A stretch of 64,000 nucleotides of DNA from Anas platyrhynchos (Eukaryota; Chordata; Aves; Anseriformes; Anatidae), in the NCBI RefSeq assembly GCF_047663525.1, contig NC_092617.1, positions 6,181,501 through 6,245,500 of the forward strand, written 5' to 3'. Position 1 is the stretch's first letter; every line of letters starts with the position of its first letter. Below are positions 41,301-52,780 of the stretch, piece after piece. The notes under the pieces were generated by a model. That model made no database searches. It saw nothing but the letters and a program-made list of their open reading frames with translations, and had not been told where the DNA came from. Both the position numbers and the translations under genes were made by a program.

Positions 41301-43748
41301 CCCCGAGGGGGCGGAGCCTAAACGGAAAGGGGCGGAGCCAGTCCCGAAGGGGGCGGAGCCTAAGCCGAAGGGGGCGGGGCCTGCACTGAAGGGGGCGGGG
41401 CTTCCCCCCTCCTTCCCCCTCCTCCTGGAGCAGCTGGCGGAGATCCTGGAGGAGAATCTGCCCTGTGAGTGTGGGGGGGGGGCAATTAACCCCTAATTAA
41501 CCCCTAATTAACCCCTAATTAACCCCTAATTAACCCCTAATTACCCCCCAGACCCCTTAATTACCCCCCGACCCCACTACTTACTCTCCCAGCCCTCATA
41601 ATTGCCCCCTAACCCCCCACAATTAATCCCTGACCCCCCTAATTGCCCCCCATCCTCTAATTACCCCCCCACTAATTACCCCGCTAATTGCCCCCAGCCC
41701 TGGTGTCCCCGCCCTGTGCCAGCCTCTGCCTGCAGGCGGCGCTGGAGGCGCTGCGCCACAGCCAATCAGCTGCCTGCGCCCGCCTCTGCCAAGCCCTCAT
41801 TGGCTACCTGGTGCCGCCTGGACACGCCCCTGGGGAGAGGTGAGATCCCATTGGCTGGTGCTGGGGGTGGGGCTTTGGGCAGGGGGTGGGGTTTGGGGGA
41901 AAGGGGAGGGGCTTGGAAAGAGGGGGCGGGGCCTGAGGGCTTGTTTTGGATTGGCTGGGGGGGGGGAGGGGGGTTCTGGCCTCTTGTTTCTGATTGGTCA
42001 GTGAGTCTAACTGCCCTTTTCTGATTGGTTGGGGGCTCTGGTTGCCCGTTTCTGATTGGCTGGTTCCTCCATCTCCCCGTTTCTGATTGGCCATGGGTTC
42101 CATCTCCCCGTCTCTCCCCCACAGCCCCCTGGTGTCGGCGCTGGAGGACGCTCAGCGCGGCCGCCTGGTGGAGGCGCTGTTCGGGGCCGCGGGGCCGCGG
42201 TGCCTGCGGGGCCTCTTCCGGGAGCACCTGCGGGGCCGCCTGCTGGGCGTGGCCACTCACCGGCTGGCCAATCACGGCCTGCAGCGCCTGCTGGACCACG
42301 CCCCCCGCGACGTGGTAGGCGGGGCCTCAGTGGGCCTAATGGGAGGGGAGGCGGTGAGGCTCCACCCCTTGTGGGCGGGGCCTGGTGTGTGGGGGTGGAG
42401 CTTGGTGTGGGCGTGGCTAACACTGGCTCCGCCCCCAGGTGGGGGAGGTGCTGGAGGAGCTGGGCCCCGCCCTGCAGCAGCCCCTGGGGCGGGGCCACCC
42501 CGGGGTGCTCACGGCCCTGGCGGGCGCCTGCCGCCGCCACCCCCCCCTGCAGCCATTGGCCCTGCGCCGCCTCCTCGAGGTAAGCCCCGCCCCCTTCTGA
42601 TAAGCCCCGCCCCCTCTCGGGAAAGCCACGCCCCTCTGGGCTAAGCCCCGCCCCCTTCTGCTCTCGTCCAATAGGCTGTCGACTGCTGGGAGCCGCCCGA
42701 GCGCCGCCGGAGCTGCCTGGGGCCACTGGGGGCACTCAGGCCCTGGGGGGGCGGGGACAGTGAGAAGGGGGCGGGGCCTGAGGTGAGGGGGTGGGGCCAC
42801 GGGGAGGGGGCGGGGCTTCCCCAGTGCTCTGGGTTGATCCCAGTCCCTCCCGGTTCCTCCCAGTCCCACCTAATCCCCTCCCAGTATATCCCAGTGCCTC
42901 CCAGTCCCCCAAATCCCCATCCAGTGCCTCCCAATACCCTCTAATCCCATCTAAACCCTTCCTAGTCGCTCCCAGATCCACTCCCAGTATATCGCAGTCC
43001 CTTCCAGTACATCCCAGTCATCTTCCAGTATATCCTAGTGCCTCCCAGTCCCCCCCAACCCCCTCACAGTGCCTCCCAGTACATCCCAGTATACCCCAGT
43101 CCCTCCTCAACCCCCTCCCAATGCCTCCCAGTCTCCTCCCAGCGCCCCTTTTTTCCCCCCGCAGCTCTCGGTGACGGTGCCGGGCTCGCTGCTGCTCCAG
43201 CACCTGCTGCACTTCTCGGACCCGGGCCCGGTGCTGGAGGCTCTGGAGGCGCTGCACCCCCCGGCGCTGGCGGCGCTGGCGCTCAGCCCCCCCGGCAGCC
43301 GCGTGTGGGACGCGCTCCTCAGCGCCCCCTCCGTGCCCCCCCGCACCCGACGCCGCCTCCTGCGCAAGCTGAAGGTAACATCTGCCATCTTGGGGGGCGA
43401 GGGCGTGGTCTCCTCCCCGTGACCTCACTTCCTGTTCCCGGGGGCTGCCGGGCTCTCATCCCAGGGCCGCTTCCTGTCCCTCGCCTGCCACCGCAACGGC
43501 AGCCGCGTCCTCGACGCCATCTTCGCCTCCGCCTCACCTCGTGCCTGCGCCGCCATCGCCGCTGAGCTGGGTGAGCCCCCAAAACGTCCCCCAAAACGTC
43601 CCCCAGCCCTTTATTGCCCTCCCCCAACACCCCCCACCCCATTATAACCCCCCCAACGCCCCCCGCAGCCCCCCAGCGCCCGGCGCTGCTGCGGGACCCC
43701 CACGGGCGCGGCGTGGAGCGGCGCCTCCGGCCCTGGCTGGAGGACTGA
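38357..43748 (+). CDS. NOP9: NOP9 nucleolar Pumilio-like protein
   Basis: NOP9 is a nucleolar PUF-type RNA-binding protein needed for 18S rRNA maturation. Ten coding exons: 38357-38474, 40242-40619, 41285-41464, 41698-41839, 42125-42314, 42439-42579, 42675-42782, 43165-43374, 43465-43570, 43669-43748; 1653 nt = 550 aa (human 636). Pumilio repeats are visible as DPSGSRLLEALL, HPNGSFVLRALL, SPPGSRVWDALL, HRNGSRVLDAIF and RDPHGRGVERRL. Conserved blocks include VAAYFRRALETL at the N-terminus and GSLLLQHLLHFSDPG, and the protein ends LED as in human. The basic N-terminal extension is shorter than in human. The linker encoded by 41285-41464 contains KGAEP repeats not known in mammals. No canonical poly(A) signal was found after the stop. 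Convergent with CIDEB. Confidence 0.95.
38560..39440. repeat. 176-196 bp tandem repeat in NOP9 intron 1
   Basis: About 4.5 copies marked by GGAATAAAGGGGTTAAA near 38751, 38947, 39143 and 39319. It is the most AT-rich part of the left 50 kb. The embedded AATAAA could act as an intronic poly(A) signal. Confidence 0.85.
39720..40150. repeat. About 82-bp tandem repeat in NOP9 intron 1
   Basis: Five copies containing TAGAGAAATTTGGG, TTAATGGGATTTGAAG and TTTTATAGGATTTT. Confidence 0.82.
40620..41284. repeat. TTTTGGGGG intron (NOP9)
   Basis: Short GGGGGTTTTGGGGG units with GATTATCAGGGGG; then a TTAATTA-rich 100 bp. G-rich on the sense strand. No exon seen. Confidence 0.75.
41465..41697. repeat. 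CCCCTAATTAA tandem (NOP9 intron)
   Basis: Eleven-bp units TTAACCCCTAA repeated five or more times, then looser AATTACCCCCC copies. Confidence 0.85.
42783..43164. repeat. CCCAGT minisatellite (NOP9 intron)
   Basis: CCTCCCAGTATATCCCAGTG units; same family as in IPO4, TGM1 and RABGGTA. Confidence 0.87.
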
Positions 43749-43789
43749 GAGCCAGCGAGTTGCCACCGCCGGGGTAGAGAGGCGTCAGG

Positions 43790-44260
43790 GGCGGAGCTTG
43801 GAGGAGCCGGAAGGAGGTGAGGTCATAGAGAGCGGTTTTTGGGGGTAGAAAGTTGCCCGGCTTGGTGCGGAGATCATAGAGGCGGTGGAGGACTGTAGAG
43901 TGTCGCCAAACCATGGGCGGGGCTCAAACCACTGAGATCTTGGAGGACTGAGAGGTAGAGTGTTGCCCCTCTGTGCTGCAACCATAGAGCAGCCTGGAGG
44001 ACCACTGGCCATAGAGGTGGTGGAAGACCAGTGACCATAGAGTTGTTGGAGGATCACCAACCATAGAGTGGCTGGTGGGCCACTAACCATAGAGTTCCTG
44101 GAGGACTGGTGACCATAGAGCTGCTGGAGGACTACCAAACCATAGAGTTCCGGGAGGACTGGTGACCATAGAGCTGCTGGAGGACTACCTAACCGTAGAG
44201 CTCCTGGAGGACCGGTGACCATAGAGTTCCTGGAGGACTGAGGAGAGGACGCTACCAGGT
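43790..44260. repeat. CATAGAGTTCCTGGAGGAC repeat in NOP9 3' flank
   Basis: About 35-bp units ACCATAGAGCTGCTGGAGGAC with GGTG or TACC spacers, about 10 copies, directly after the NOP9 stop and probably inside its 3'UTR. Confidence 0.85.
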
Positions 44261-44475
44261 GACGCTCTGGTGCCTCCTAGCCCGGTCTTGTCTGCTCTGT
44301 TTTTTCTATTTTATCCCTATTTTTATAAATTAACCTATTTTTTCACTTTTTCACTTCATTTTTGTGATCAGGGGGCGGGGCCAGGCGCGTTGGCTCCTCC
44401 CCCAACCCCCCACGCCCTTCAGCAGCCATTTTGTCCCCCCCCCCCCAATGAGTCCTCCAAGCCACTTCACATCTC

Positions 44476-44481
44476 TTTATT
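44476..44481 (-). terminator. CIDEB: CIDEB poly(A) signal
   Basis: AATAAA on the - strand, about 70 bp after the CIDEB stop. Confidence 0.82.
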
Positions 44482-44551
44482 GGCAGATTCCAGGGAAAGG
44501 GGGCGGGGCTACAAGTCGGGGGGGGCGGGGCTATGATGAAGGGGGCGTGGC

Positions 44552-46740
44552 TCAGTGCTCGTAGGCCCCGCCCCTTTGTGGGGCGCTGTCCAGGAGGCGG
44601 CGCAGGAGGGCCGAGAGGTTGAGCAGGCTCTGCCCCACGGCGCGCGTCGTGGCCGCCAGCAGCCGCAGCAGCTCCCTGGGGGAGGACGGACACAAAGGGG
44701 GGGCTCGGAGCTGCCCCACGGCGTCGCGCTATGGGGCAGGAGCCACTTATGGGGCAGGAGAGTGACCCCGCAGCCATAGGGTGGCCCCACAAGTCGGGGG
44801 GCGTTGTGTGGGGCAGGAGGAGCCCCCATGGGGCCAACGTTGACCCAGTGGAGCACAAGGAGCTGCTATGGGGCAGGACCTTTCTGTGCCCCATTGGGAT
44901 CTCCATGGGTCGGGGGGGCTTTTTTGGGGTTTTTGGGCACCCACCTGAGCAGGCGCTCGGGGCCCAGCCCCACCATGTCGCAGCGCAGCCCCCGCACGGC
45001 TGCCGTCACCCGCAGCCGCCCCACTAGGTCCTGGGGCCCGGCGCGCGCCAGCGCCACCGTCACGCGCGCCACCTCGTCCCCGCCCCGCGCCCCAGGGGGC
45101 TCCCACTGCCCCCCAAACGTCACCGCCTGCGGTTTTGGGGACAAAAAACGTTTTTTCAGGGGTGCCGAGCAGCCAGAAGGGGGTTTTTGGGTTTTTTTGG
45201 GCTCACCTTCGGGGGTTCCCAGCGCTGGCCCGGCCCCAAAGCCACCAGTGGGGTGTGGGGCGGCAGCGCTCCCAAGAAGCCCTCGGTGTCCACGGCCGTG
45301 CCGTCCTCCGCCAGCACCAGCTCCACCGGCAGGGACAGGCCCAGAGCCTCGGCAGCCTGCCCCGAGGGGCAATTACGGGGTCGGGGGGGCAGTTATGGGG
45401 TCAGTGGGGCAGTTATTAGGGTTAACGGGGTGGTTATGGGGTGATTCGGTTGGGTTGTGGGGTCGATTTTTGGACCGGAGTTTGATTGGGGGGCAATTAG
45501 GGCCCTCCTGGGGGTAACTGGGAGCTTGGGGGGTAATTTTAGGGGTTCCCCAGGGGCAATTGCAGGTCGTGGGGGCAATTATGGGGTGAATCAGTTGGGT
45601 TGTGGGGTGAATTATGGGACCTGAGTGCGATTTGGGGGAGCCTGGGGGCAATTAGCGGGCTCCCACGGGGCAATTTGGGGTCCCGGGGGTAATTTGAGGG
45701 GTTCCCCAGGGGCAACTGTGGGTCCTGGGGGCAATTATGGGGTCATGGGGGGTAATTATGGGGTGTTTTTTTGGGTTGTGGGGTCAGTTCTGGGACCTGA
45801 GTGCGATTTGGGGGCTCCCCAGGAGCAATTTAAGGTTCTGGGGGCAATTAGGGGCTTTGGTGGTAATTTTATGGGGTCCCCAGGGGCAATTATGGGTAAT
45901 TATAGGGAGGCTCGGGGGGTAATTTCAGGTTTTGGGGGCAATTAGGGGCTTTGGGGGCAATTTTATGGGCTCCCAAGGGGCAATTGTGGGTCTTGGGGGC
46001 CAATTATGGGTCTTGGGGGTAATTAAGGGGGCCTTGGGGCCATTAGGGTGCTCCCAAGGGGGCAATTACAGGGTGTTGGGGGGCAATTAGGGATGGGTGG
46101 GGGCAATTAGTTGTGGCCTGGGGGCAATTGGGGGTCGAGGGGGCAATTGTGGGGGGTCCTGGGGACAATCAGGGGGCTCCCAAAGGGGCAATTAGTGCCC
46201 CTGGGGGGCAATTACCGGGGGTCTGGGGGGTAATTAAGGCCCGTGGGGGTAATTAGGGGGGCCAGGGGGGTAATTAAGGCGCCCCAGGGGGTAATTAGGG
46301 GGTCCCGGGGGCAGTTGGGGCCTCACCTGCCCCCGCAGCTCCTCCAGGCCGGCCGCCAGCACCCCCCGGGGCCGCCCCCGGCGGTGGTCGCACACCCAAA
46401 ATGGCCGCGGGGGGGGGGCCGGGGCGGGCCAGGCCTTGCGGGCCACCGTCCTGACAAGGGGCGGGGCGAGAGAAAAGCCACGCCCTCAAGATGGCCGCCT
46501 CCAGCGGGGCGCCGCCATCAACGTGGCGGCTCCCGGTGGCACGGCGCCTCCCCCCCAAAATGGCGGCGCCCACTCATAATGGCCGCCGCCACACCCAAGA
46601 TGGCGGCTCCCACCCGACCCCATAGCCCCCGCCCAAGATGGCGCCGCCCTCTTCGCCTCCAATCCAAGATGGCGCCGCCCATGCCCCCTCCGCCGCCGCT
46701 CCCCCCGGGCCGCTCCCCGCGCTCACCGCAGCACCTCCAT
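44552..46740 (-). CDS. CIDEB: CIDEB lipid-droplet / apoptosis CIDE protein
   Basis: CIDEB is a liver and gut protein of ER and lipid droplets that promotes lipid transfer, droplet fusion and VLDL lipidation. Five coding exons: 46727-46740, 46327-46450, 45207-45356, 44945-45126, 44552-44675; 594 nt = 197 aa (human 219). The CIDE-N domain is recognisable: RPFWVCDHRRGRPRGVLAAG and VELVLAEDGTAVDTEGF. The CIDE-C domain has the CDMVGLGPERLLRELLR block that matches human CDFQGLGPKKVLRELLR. The N-terminus is shorter: human has about 35 residues before the RPFRVCDH strand, here about 18. Same order and orientation relative to NOP9 as in human. It is head to head with METTL17, which is not its human neighbour. 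Confidence 0.92.
45357..46326. repeat. GGGGGCAATTATGGGGTC minisatellite (CIDEB intron)
   Basis: About 950 bp of 20-25 bp units GGGGGCAATTAGGGG, with longer super-units near 45440-45800 sharing GGGTTGTGGGGT. G-rich on +, C-rich in the CIDEB transcript. Confidence 0.88.
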
Positions 46741-47039
46741 GGCCGGGGGGTCCCGGGGGGGTCCCGGAGGGTCCCGGGGGGGTTTCGGGGGTCCCCTGGG
46801 GGGTCCCTGGGGGTTTCCCGGTGCTTCCGGGCCCCGCGCTGCGGGCGGGGAGGCCTCGGGCGGGCTCCGGGGCCGACTGCGAGGCCTGGGGGCGGGGCGC
46901 AGCTTAAGAGCGGGGCTCGCAGCCAATCAGCGGCGCGCATGCAAATGAGCGAGGGGGCGGAGGGGAAGCGCCTGTCAATCACGCGCCGGTCCTCGCTTCG
47001 CATTGGCCGCCTCGGTGTCACGTGGGGCTGGGGGCCAAG
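46741..47039. promoter_or_regulatory. Bidirectional CIDEB/METTL17 promoter
   Basis: 299 bp between divergent start codons. AAGATGGCGGCG overlaps the METTL17 ATG (47038-47049), a YY1 element. The left part is GGGGGGTCCCGGGGGG repeats; CCAATCAG (about 46922) and ATTGGC (about 47002) look like CCAAT boxes. Confidence 0.75.
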
Positions 47040-50000
47040 ATGGCGGCGCCCATGGCGGCGCGGCGGCTGCTGCGGGCCCCGTGGGGGGCGCGGGGAGCGG
47101 CGGGGCGCAAGGCATGGCGGGAAGGGGGCGGGGCCTGGGTCCCTATGGGGTCCCTATGGGGGGCTCTGGGGGGTCCCTATAGGGGCTGAGGGGGTCCCTA
47201 TAGGGCTCTAGGGGGTCCCTATGGGGCTCTGGGGGGTTTTGGGGGGTCCCTATAGTGCTTGGGGTTCCCTATGGGGGTCCCTATAGGGCCTATGGGGCTC
47301 TGGGGGGTCCATATGTGGCATATGGGGTCCCTATAGGGCTCCATGGGGTCTCTATATGGGCTGGGGGGGTCCCTGTGGTGCTCTGGGGGCGTTTATGGGG
47401 CCCCTATGGGACCTACGGGGTCTCTATAGGGCCTGGGGGGTCCCTGGGGGGTCCCTGCGGTTCTGTAGGGCCCCCTGTAGGGCCCCGCTGACCCCGTCCC
47501 TGCAGCACGCGGGGGCCGTGCACCCCGGGACCCTGCAGCTGCCCCCGGCCCTGGCAAGGGCGGCGAAGATCCTGCTGCAGGAGGGAGGTATGGGGGATAT
47601 GGGGGGGCTATGGGGGGTTATAGGGGATCTATAGGGGGGTTATAGGAGCTGTTTTGGGGGTTATAGGGGCTATAGGGGATTGTACGGGGGTTATAAGGGG
47701 GCTACAGGGGATCTATAGGGGATCCGTAGGGGCTATAGGGGATCTGTAGGAGGTCTATAGGGAATCTATAGGGGATCTAGGAGCTCTATAGGGGCCATAT
47801 AGGGGATCCATAGGGACCATGTAAGGGTTATAAGGGACCTATAGGGGCTTACAGGGGATCTATAGGGTCTGTAGGGTCTATAGGGCCGTGCTGACCCCCT
47901 TTTCCCCCCCTTTTCCCCTATAGGCTGGAGCCGGGAGCAGGCGGAGGCGCTGAGGCTGCGGCTGTGGGGGCGGCGCCCCCCCGGTGAGCGGGGCGGTGAT
48001 GTCATCGGGGGGGGGTGGTGATGATGTCATCAACGGGAGCGGTGACGTCACCCCCACCCCTTCCCCATGTCCCCTATAGACGTCTGTGGGTCCCCGGGGG
48101 CTTCGGGAGCCAGGAGGCGGAGCCGGAGCCCGGAGCCCGAAGTGAGGTGCCCGGGGGGGGCCCTATAGGGGCGGGGGGACCCTATAGGGGTCTGTGGGAC
48201 CCTATAGAGACCCTAAAAGGGGGGTTTGGGGCCCTATAGAGACCCTGTAGGGGGGTCTGGGGGCCCTATAGGGGGGTTGGGGGTCCTATAGGAGGTCTGG
48301 GGGACCTGATGGAGGGTCTTAGGGTCTTTCAGAGGCCCTATAGGGGGTTTTGGGGCCCTATAGCGGGGGTTTGGGGCCTTATAATGGGGGTTTGGGGCCC
48401 TATAGGGGCGTGTGGGGTCCCACAGGGGCCCTATAGCCCCTACAGGGCCCCCCTTTCCCCCCCAGGGTCACGGCGGAGGCGGCTCGGGGCTACCTGGTGG
48501 CTCGGCTGGCGCGGGACTACGCGGCCGCGGGGCGGGCGCTGAGCGAGGTGGGGGCCGTTTTGGGGCCATTTGGGGCCGTTTTGGCCAATTTTGTGTTTTT
48601 TTTGGGGGGGTTTTGGGGCTGACCCCGCTCCTCCCCCCCAGATCCAGGCCCGAGCCCCCGACTTCGCCCCCAGGACCCTGCTGGACTTTGGCTCCGGGCT
48701 GGGGGCCGCGTGCTGGTGAGGGGCTATAGGGGGTCTATAGGGGTTCTATAGGGTCTAGGGAATCCCCTATAGAGTTTGGGGGGGGTCTGTTGGGTTTTGG
48801 GGGGGATCAGGGGGTCCGTCCCCTATAGGATCTGGGGCTCCCCTATAGGGTCTGGGGGGCTCCTCTATAGGGTGTGGGGGGGGATCCATAGGGTCCGTCC
48901 CCTATAGGGCGGCGCAGGACGTGTGGGGCCGCAGCCTGCAGCAGTTCGTCTGCGTGGAGCCCAGCGAGGCCCTGAGGGAGCTGGCGGAGCGCCTGCGCCA
49001 CGGTACCGGCAGGGATTTTTGGGGCGAATTCCGGCGGTTTTGGGCAATTCGGAGTGGTTTTGGGTTGCTGGGGGGGATTTGGGGAAGTTTAGGGTGGCTG
49101 GGGGGGATTTGGGGCATTTTGGGGGGATTTGGAGCAATTTTAGGGGGGGATTGAAGGGATTAGGGGCAATTTTGGGGAGATTTGGGGAAATTCAGTCTCG
49201 CTATGGGGGATTTGGGGGGATTTAAGGGGATTTGGGGCATTTTGGAGAGATTTAGGGCAATTTTAGGGGATTTTGAGGGGACTTTGAGCAAATTCGGGGG
49301 GATTTGGGGGCAATTTTGGGTCACTTAGGGGGATTTGGGGCATTTGGGGGGGGGGCTGGGGTGAATTTGGGGCAATTTGGGGTAATTTTAGGGGGGATTT
49401 GGGCCCTTTTGGGGCCCTGCAGGGCCCCTTTAAGGCCCTTTGGGGGCGGGGCCCTGACCCATCTCGCCCCGCCCACAGGGGGCGGAGCCATGCCAGGCCC
49501 CGCCCACTTCGGCCCCGTTTTCCTCCGCCCCCTGCTCCCACCCGGCCCCCAGGTGAGCCCCTCCCCTCGGGGGGCGGGGCCAAGCATGGCCACGCCCCCT
49601 CCTTCAAGCCCCGCCCCCTCCCTGCTGCCCCCATGCCCTCGTGGCCCCACCCCGCGCTTGGCCCCGCCCCTGACCACGCCCCTCTCTCTTGGCCCCGCCC
49701 CCTAGGCCCAATGGGAACTCGTGATTGGTCGGCGCGCCCTGGAGGGGCTGAGGGGGCGGGGCCAGCGGGCCCAGGCCCTGCGGGGGCTGTGGGGGAGGAC
49801 GGGGGGCGTCCTGGTGAGGGGGGGGGAGGGGGATTTTTGGGGTGAATTCGGGGGATTTTGGGGTTTGGGGGGTTGGGAGGGGGCTGGGGGGGGTTTGGGG
49901 AAGGGTTTGGAGGGGTTAAGGGAGGGTTTTGGGGGTCTTTGGGGGGCTTAGGGGGGATTTGGGGGGGGTCTGGGGGCATTGGGGAGGCTTTGGGGCCATT

Positions 50001-51306
50001 TTGGGGCCAATTGGGGGGGATTTAATTCATTTTGGGGGAGTTTGGGGTCATTTTGGGGCATTGAGGGAGGATTGGGGGGAGCCTGGGAGGCATTTGGGGG
50101 GGGCTGGAGGGGATTTGGGGGGCTCTTGGGGTCATTTGGGGAGGGTGGGGGACATTTGGGGGGATTTGGGGTCATTTTGGGGGATTCTGGGGGGGATTTG
50201 GGGTCACTGGGGGTGGTTATAGGGTGCCCCCCCCCCCCCCCCCAGGTGCTGCTGGAGAACGGGACCCGCGCCGGGCACCGGGCGCTGATGGAGGCACGGG
50301 AGGAGCTGCTGCAGGTGGGTGACGTCATCGGTGATGTCATCAGTGACATCACCAACCCGCCATGACGTCATCGATGACGTCACCAACCTTTTATCTCCCA
50401 TTCTCCCCCAAAAAAGGGACCTGACGCTGACAGCGTGGAGATCTTCGCCCCAGTGAGCGCCCCCAGGATGTCCCCAGTCCCCTCCCAGTCCCTCCCAGTT
50501 CGTCCAAATCCCTCCCAGTCCCTCCCAGTATCCCCCAGTACCCCCCCCTGTGATGTCCCCGCAGTGTCCCCACCGCCTGCCCTGTCCCCGCCTGAGCCAG
50601 GGCCGGGCCTGCGCCTTCGCCCAGAGCTTCTGGCCCCTGCCGCTGTCGGGGGTGAGCACTGGGATATACTGGGATGGGCTGGGATGGGCTGGGAGGGCAC
50701 TGGGATGTATTAAGATGGACTTGGGGGGCACTGGGACATACTGGGAGGTTACTGGGATGGACTGGGATGTACTGAGGGGGCACTGGGATGTGTTGGGGGG
50801 GACCCTGGGACGTACTGGGACATACTGGTTTATACTGGTATGTACTGGGACCCACGCGTTTCTCCCCCATCCCAGAACCCCTCTGCCCCTGAGCGGGAGC
50901 TGGTGTCCTTCCTGGTGGTGCGGAGGCGCGGGAGCGCCCTGATGTCACCTGGGGACCCCGTGACATCACCGCCCGACCCCGTGACGTCGCCGCCCGACCC
51001 GATGACGTCACCGCCGGGGGGCTGGGCCCGGGTGACCGCCCCCGTCCGCCCCCGCCCCCGCCACGTCTCCCTGTCCCTCTGCTGCCCCGACGGGGCCCAG
51101 CGGCGCCTGGCGGTGACGGCGGCGCGGCACGGCCGGTAGGCGCGGTGTGACGTCACTGATGACGTCATAACCCCGAGGGACACGCCCCCTCAGTGACGTC
51201 ATCCCGCAGGTCCCTCTACCGCCAGGCCCGGGCCAGCCGCTGGGGCGACCTCCTGCCCTTCCCCGGCGAGGGGGGGGCAGCCAATGGGAAGGGAGAACGG
51301 CGGTGA
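47040..51306 (+). CDS. METTL17: METTL17 mitochondrial ribosome assembly factor
   Basis: METTL17 (Rsm22 family) binds the mitochondrial small ribosomal subunit during assembly and carries a 4Fe-4S cluster. Fourteen coding exons: 47040-47138, 47506-47587, 47924-47983, 48080-48146, 48466-48547, 48642-48715, 48908-49002, 49479-49552, 49706-49813, 50246-50314, 50417-50452, 50565-50651, 50876-51135, 51210-51306; 1290 nt = 429 aa (human 456). The Arg-rich, acid-poor start fits a mitochondrial presequence. The SAM-fold motif is [15 protein letters not shown]. Cluster cysteines are kept: CPHRLPC, then C in GRACAFAQ, and the CCPDG pair. The C-terminus SRWGDLLPF matches human SSWGDLLPV. Exon 1 ends in a weak GTCCCT donor; a GC donor after AAG is an alternative in the same phase. 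Exon 13 holds a tandem repeat insert. Confidence 0.95.
47139..47923. repeat. CTATAGGGG minisatellite (METTL17 introns 1-2)
   Basis: Intron 1: GGGTCCCTATGGGG units; intron 2: GGGATCTATAGGGGTTATAG units. The same CTATAGGG family continues in introns 48147-48465 and 48716-48907 and ends directly at acceptors reading CCCTATAG. Confidence 0.87.
49003..49478. repeat. GGGGGGATTTGGGGCAATTTT minisatellite (METTL17 intron)
   Basis: About 20-bp units, G-rich on the sense strand. The last 100 bp is GC-box sequence. Confidence 0.82.
49814..50245. repeat. GGGGTCATTTTGGGGG minisatellite (METTL17 intron)
   Basis: GGGGGGATTTGGGGTC units, sense-strand G-rich, ending in a 20-bp C-run that serves as the polypyrimidine tract. 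Confidence 0.82.
50652..50875. repeat. ACTGGGATGTACTGGGA minisatellite (METTL17 intron)
   Basis: ACTGGGA family units in the reverse orientation to the IPO4/NOP9 CCCAGT arrays. Confidence 0.82.
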
Positions 51307-51425
51307 CGTCACTGGGGTGAGTGACACCGGCCCGCGTGACGTCACGCTGCGTGACGTCACCCCCGATGGAAATACACAAAGGGGGGGGTTGAGCCGCATG
51401 GGGACTACAACTCCCAGCAGCCCTT
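51304..51425 (+). promoter_or_regulatory. NOP10: NOP10 promoter: three CREs and a ZNF143/SBS site
   Basis: TGACGTCA at 51304-51311 (containing the METTL17 stop codon), 51337-51344 and 51352-51359, followed by ACTACAACTCCCAGCA at about 51405-51420, a ZNF143/Staf site. The start codon of NOP10 is 90 bp further. Confidence 0.8.
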
Positions 51426-51508
51426 GCGGGCACAGCGCGCAGGCTCCGCCCCCTCCATTTCCGCTTCCGCCTTCTTCTTCCCCCTTCTGTCTCCTCGCCG
51501 CCGCCGCC

Positions 51509-51794
51509 ATGTTCCTGCAGTACTACCACAACGAGCAGGGCGAGCGCGTCTACACCCTGAAGGTACCGGGGGGGCTCCGGGAGGGCTCCGGGAGGGCACC
51601 GGGGGGGCTCCGCGGCTCGCCCCCGGCCTCACGGCTCCTCGCTGTCCCCGCAGAAGACGTCCCCGTCCGGCAGCCCGACCTTCTCGGCGCACCCCGCCCG
51701 CTTCTCCCCCGACGACCGCTTCTCGCGGCACCGCCTGGTCCTCAAGCGCCGCTTCGGCGTCCTGCTCACCCAGCAGGCGCGGCCGCTGCTCTGA
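51509..51794 (+). CDS. NOP10: NOP10 H/ACA snoRNP protein
   Basis: NOP10 is a core protein of H/ACA snoRNPs and telomerase RNP, sitting between dyskerin and NHP2. Two exons, 51509-51562 and 51654-51794, encode 64 aa, exactly the human length. The sequence starts [18 protein letters not shown], contains [12 protein letters not shown] and [14 protein letters not shown], and ends TQQARPLL; human ends TQQPRPVL. Start is fixed by conservation and a good Kozak context (CCGCCATGT). The intron is only 91 bp. It lies directly downstream of METTL17 on the same strand and upstream of the KCC gene; the second neighbour matches human NOP10-SLC12A6. Confidence 0.98.
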
Positions 51795-51922
51795 GCCGGG
51801 AGCGGCACCGGGGGCGGCACCGGGAGCTCCCCCCTCCCTGCCCCGTAACCCCCAACCGGCGGGCCCGGCGCTAGGACCCGGCGCTAGGACCCGGGGGAGC
51901 CCCCGCGCCGCCGCCTCCATTC

Positions 51923-51928
51923 AATAAA
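51923..51928 (+). terminator. NOP10: NOP10 poly(A) signal
   Basis: AATAAA, about 130 bp after the NOP10 stop. Confidence 0.87.
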
Positions 51929-52780
51929 ATGCGTTTTTCCCACGCTGCGCCCGCGTGCTCTACGGGGAGGGCGTGGCTTCCGCCAGGCCACGCCCCCTTC
52001 CCTCTGCTCCCATTCATGGCTCCGCGTTGGCCCCGCCCCCTCGCTCCCGGCCACGCCCCTGCGGCACCCCCGCCCCTGCCGCAGCGGGGGGCGTGGCCTC
52101 GCCGCCCTTAGCCCCGCCCCCTCCCCCCGGTGCCTCAGCCCCTCACGTCAGCGGCGGCCCCGAAATCGGCGCTTTTCGGCCCAAAACCGTACGCTACAGG
52201 GGGGAGGGGGGGCTGGGCCCCGTGGAGCGGGTGGTTGGGGTAAAAATGCGGGGATTGGGGCCCCAAATTGTGCCTTTTGGACCCCCAGTGGGGTGTTTGG
52301 ACCCAAAATTGTGGCTTTTGGACCCAAAATGGGGTGTTTGGTCCCCACATTCCGTGTTCTGGACCCAAAATGGGAGGTTCGGGGGGCGGGTTTGTGGGGT
52401 TGGGCTTGAAAAAAGGGGGTTTGGCCCCAAAATAACCCTTCCTCTACCCCGGCTGTGGCGCTGTGGATGTGGTGGGCCCCAAAACAGCGGGATTTTGCCC
52501 CAAAATGCAGCATGAGGAGGCCCCGAAGGAGGGTTGGGGTGCTGGGAGGGGGGTGTCAGGTCCCAAATTGCCACTTTTTCACCCCAAAAAGGGCACCGGG
52601 GTGCTTCAGGGAGGGGCAGGCGTCTCCCCAGAGGGGTCAGTGCCCAAATTTGATTTTTTTCCGCAAAAATAGCGTTGTTCTCCCCAGACAAAATGCTCTT
52701 TTTTTCCTTAAAAGTGTGTTTTTTATCTCAACATTGTTGTTTGTGAGGGCGGTTTAAAACTTTTTCACCCAGAATTGCCT
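51929..52780. other. NOP10-KCC intergenic region, left part
   Basis: GC-box rich to 52140, then GGACCCAAAATTGTGGCTTTT-like units to about 52640. No convincing reading frame conserved with a known protein. Confidence 0.6.
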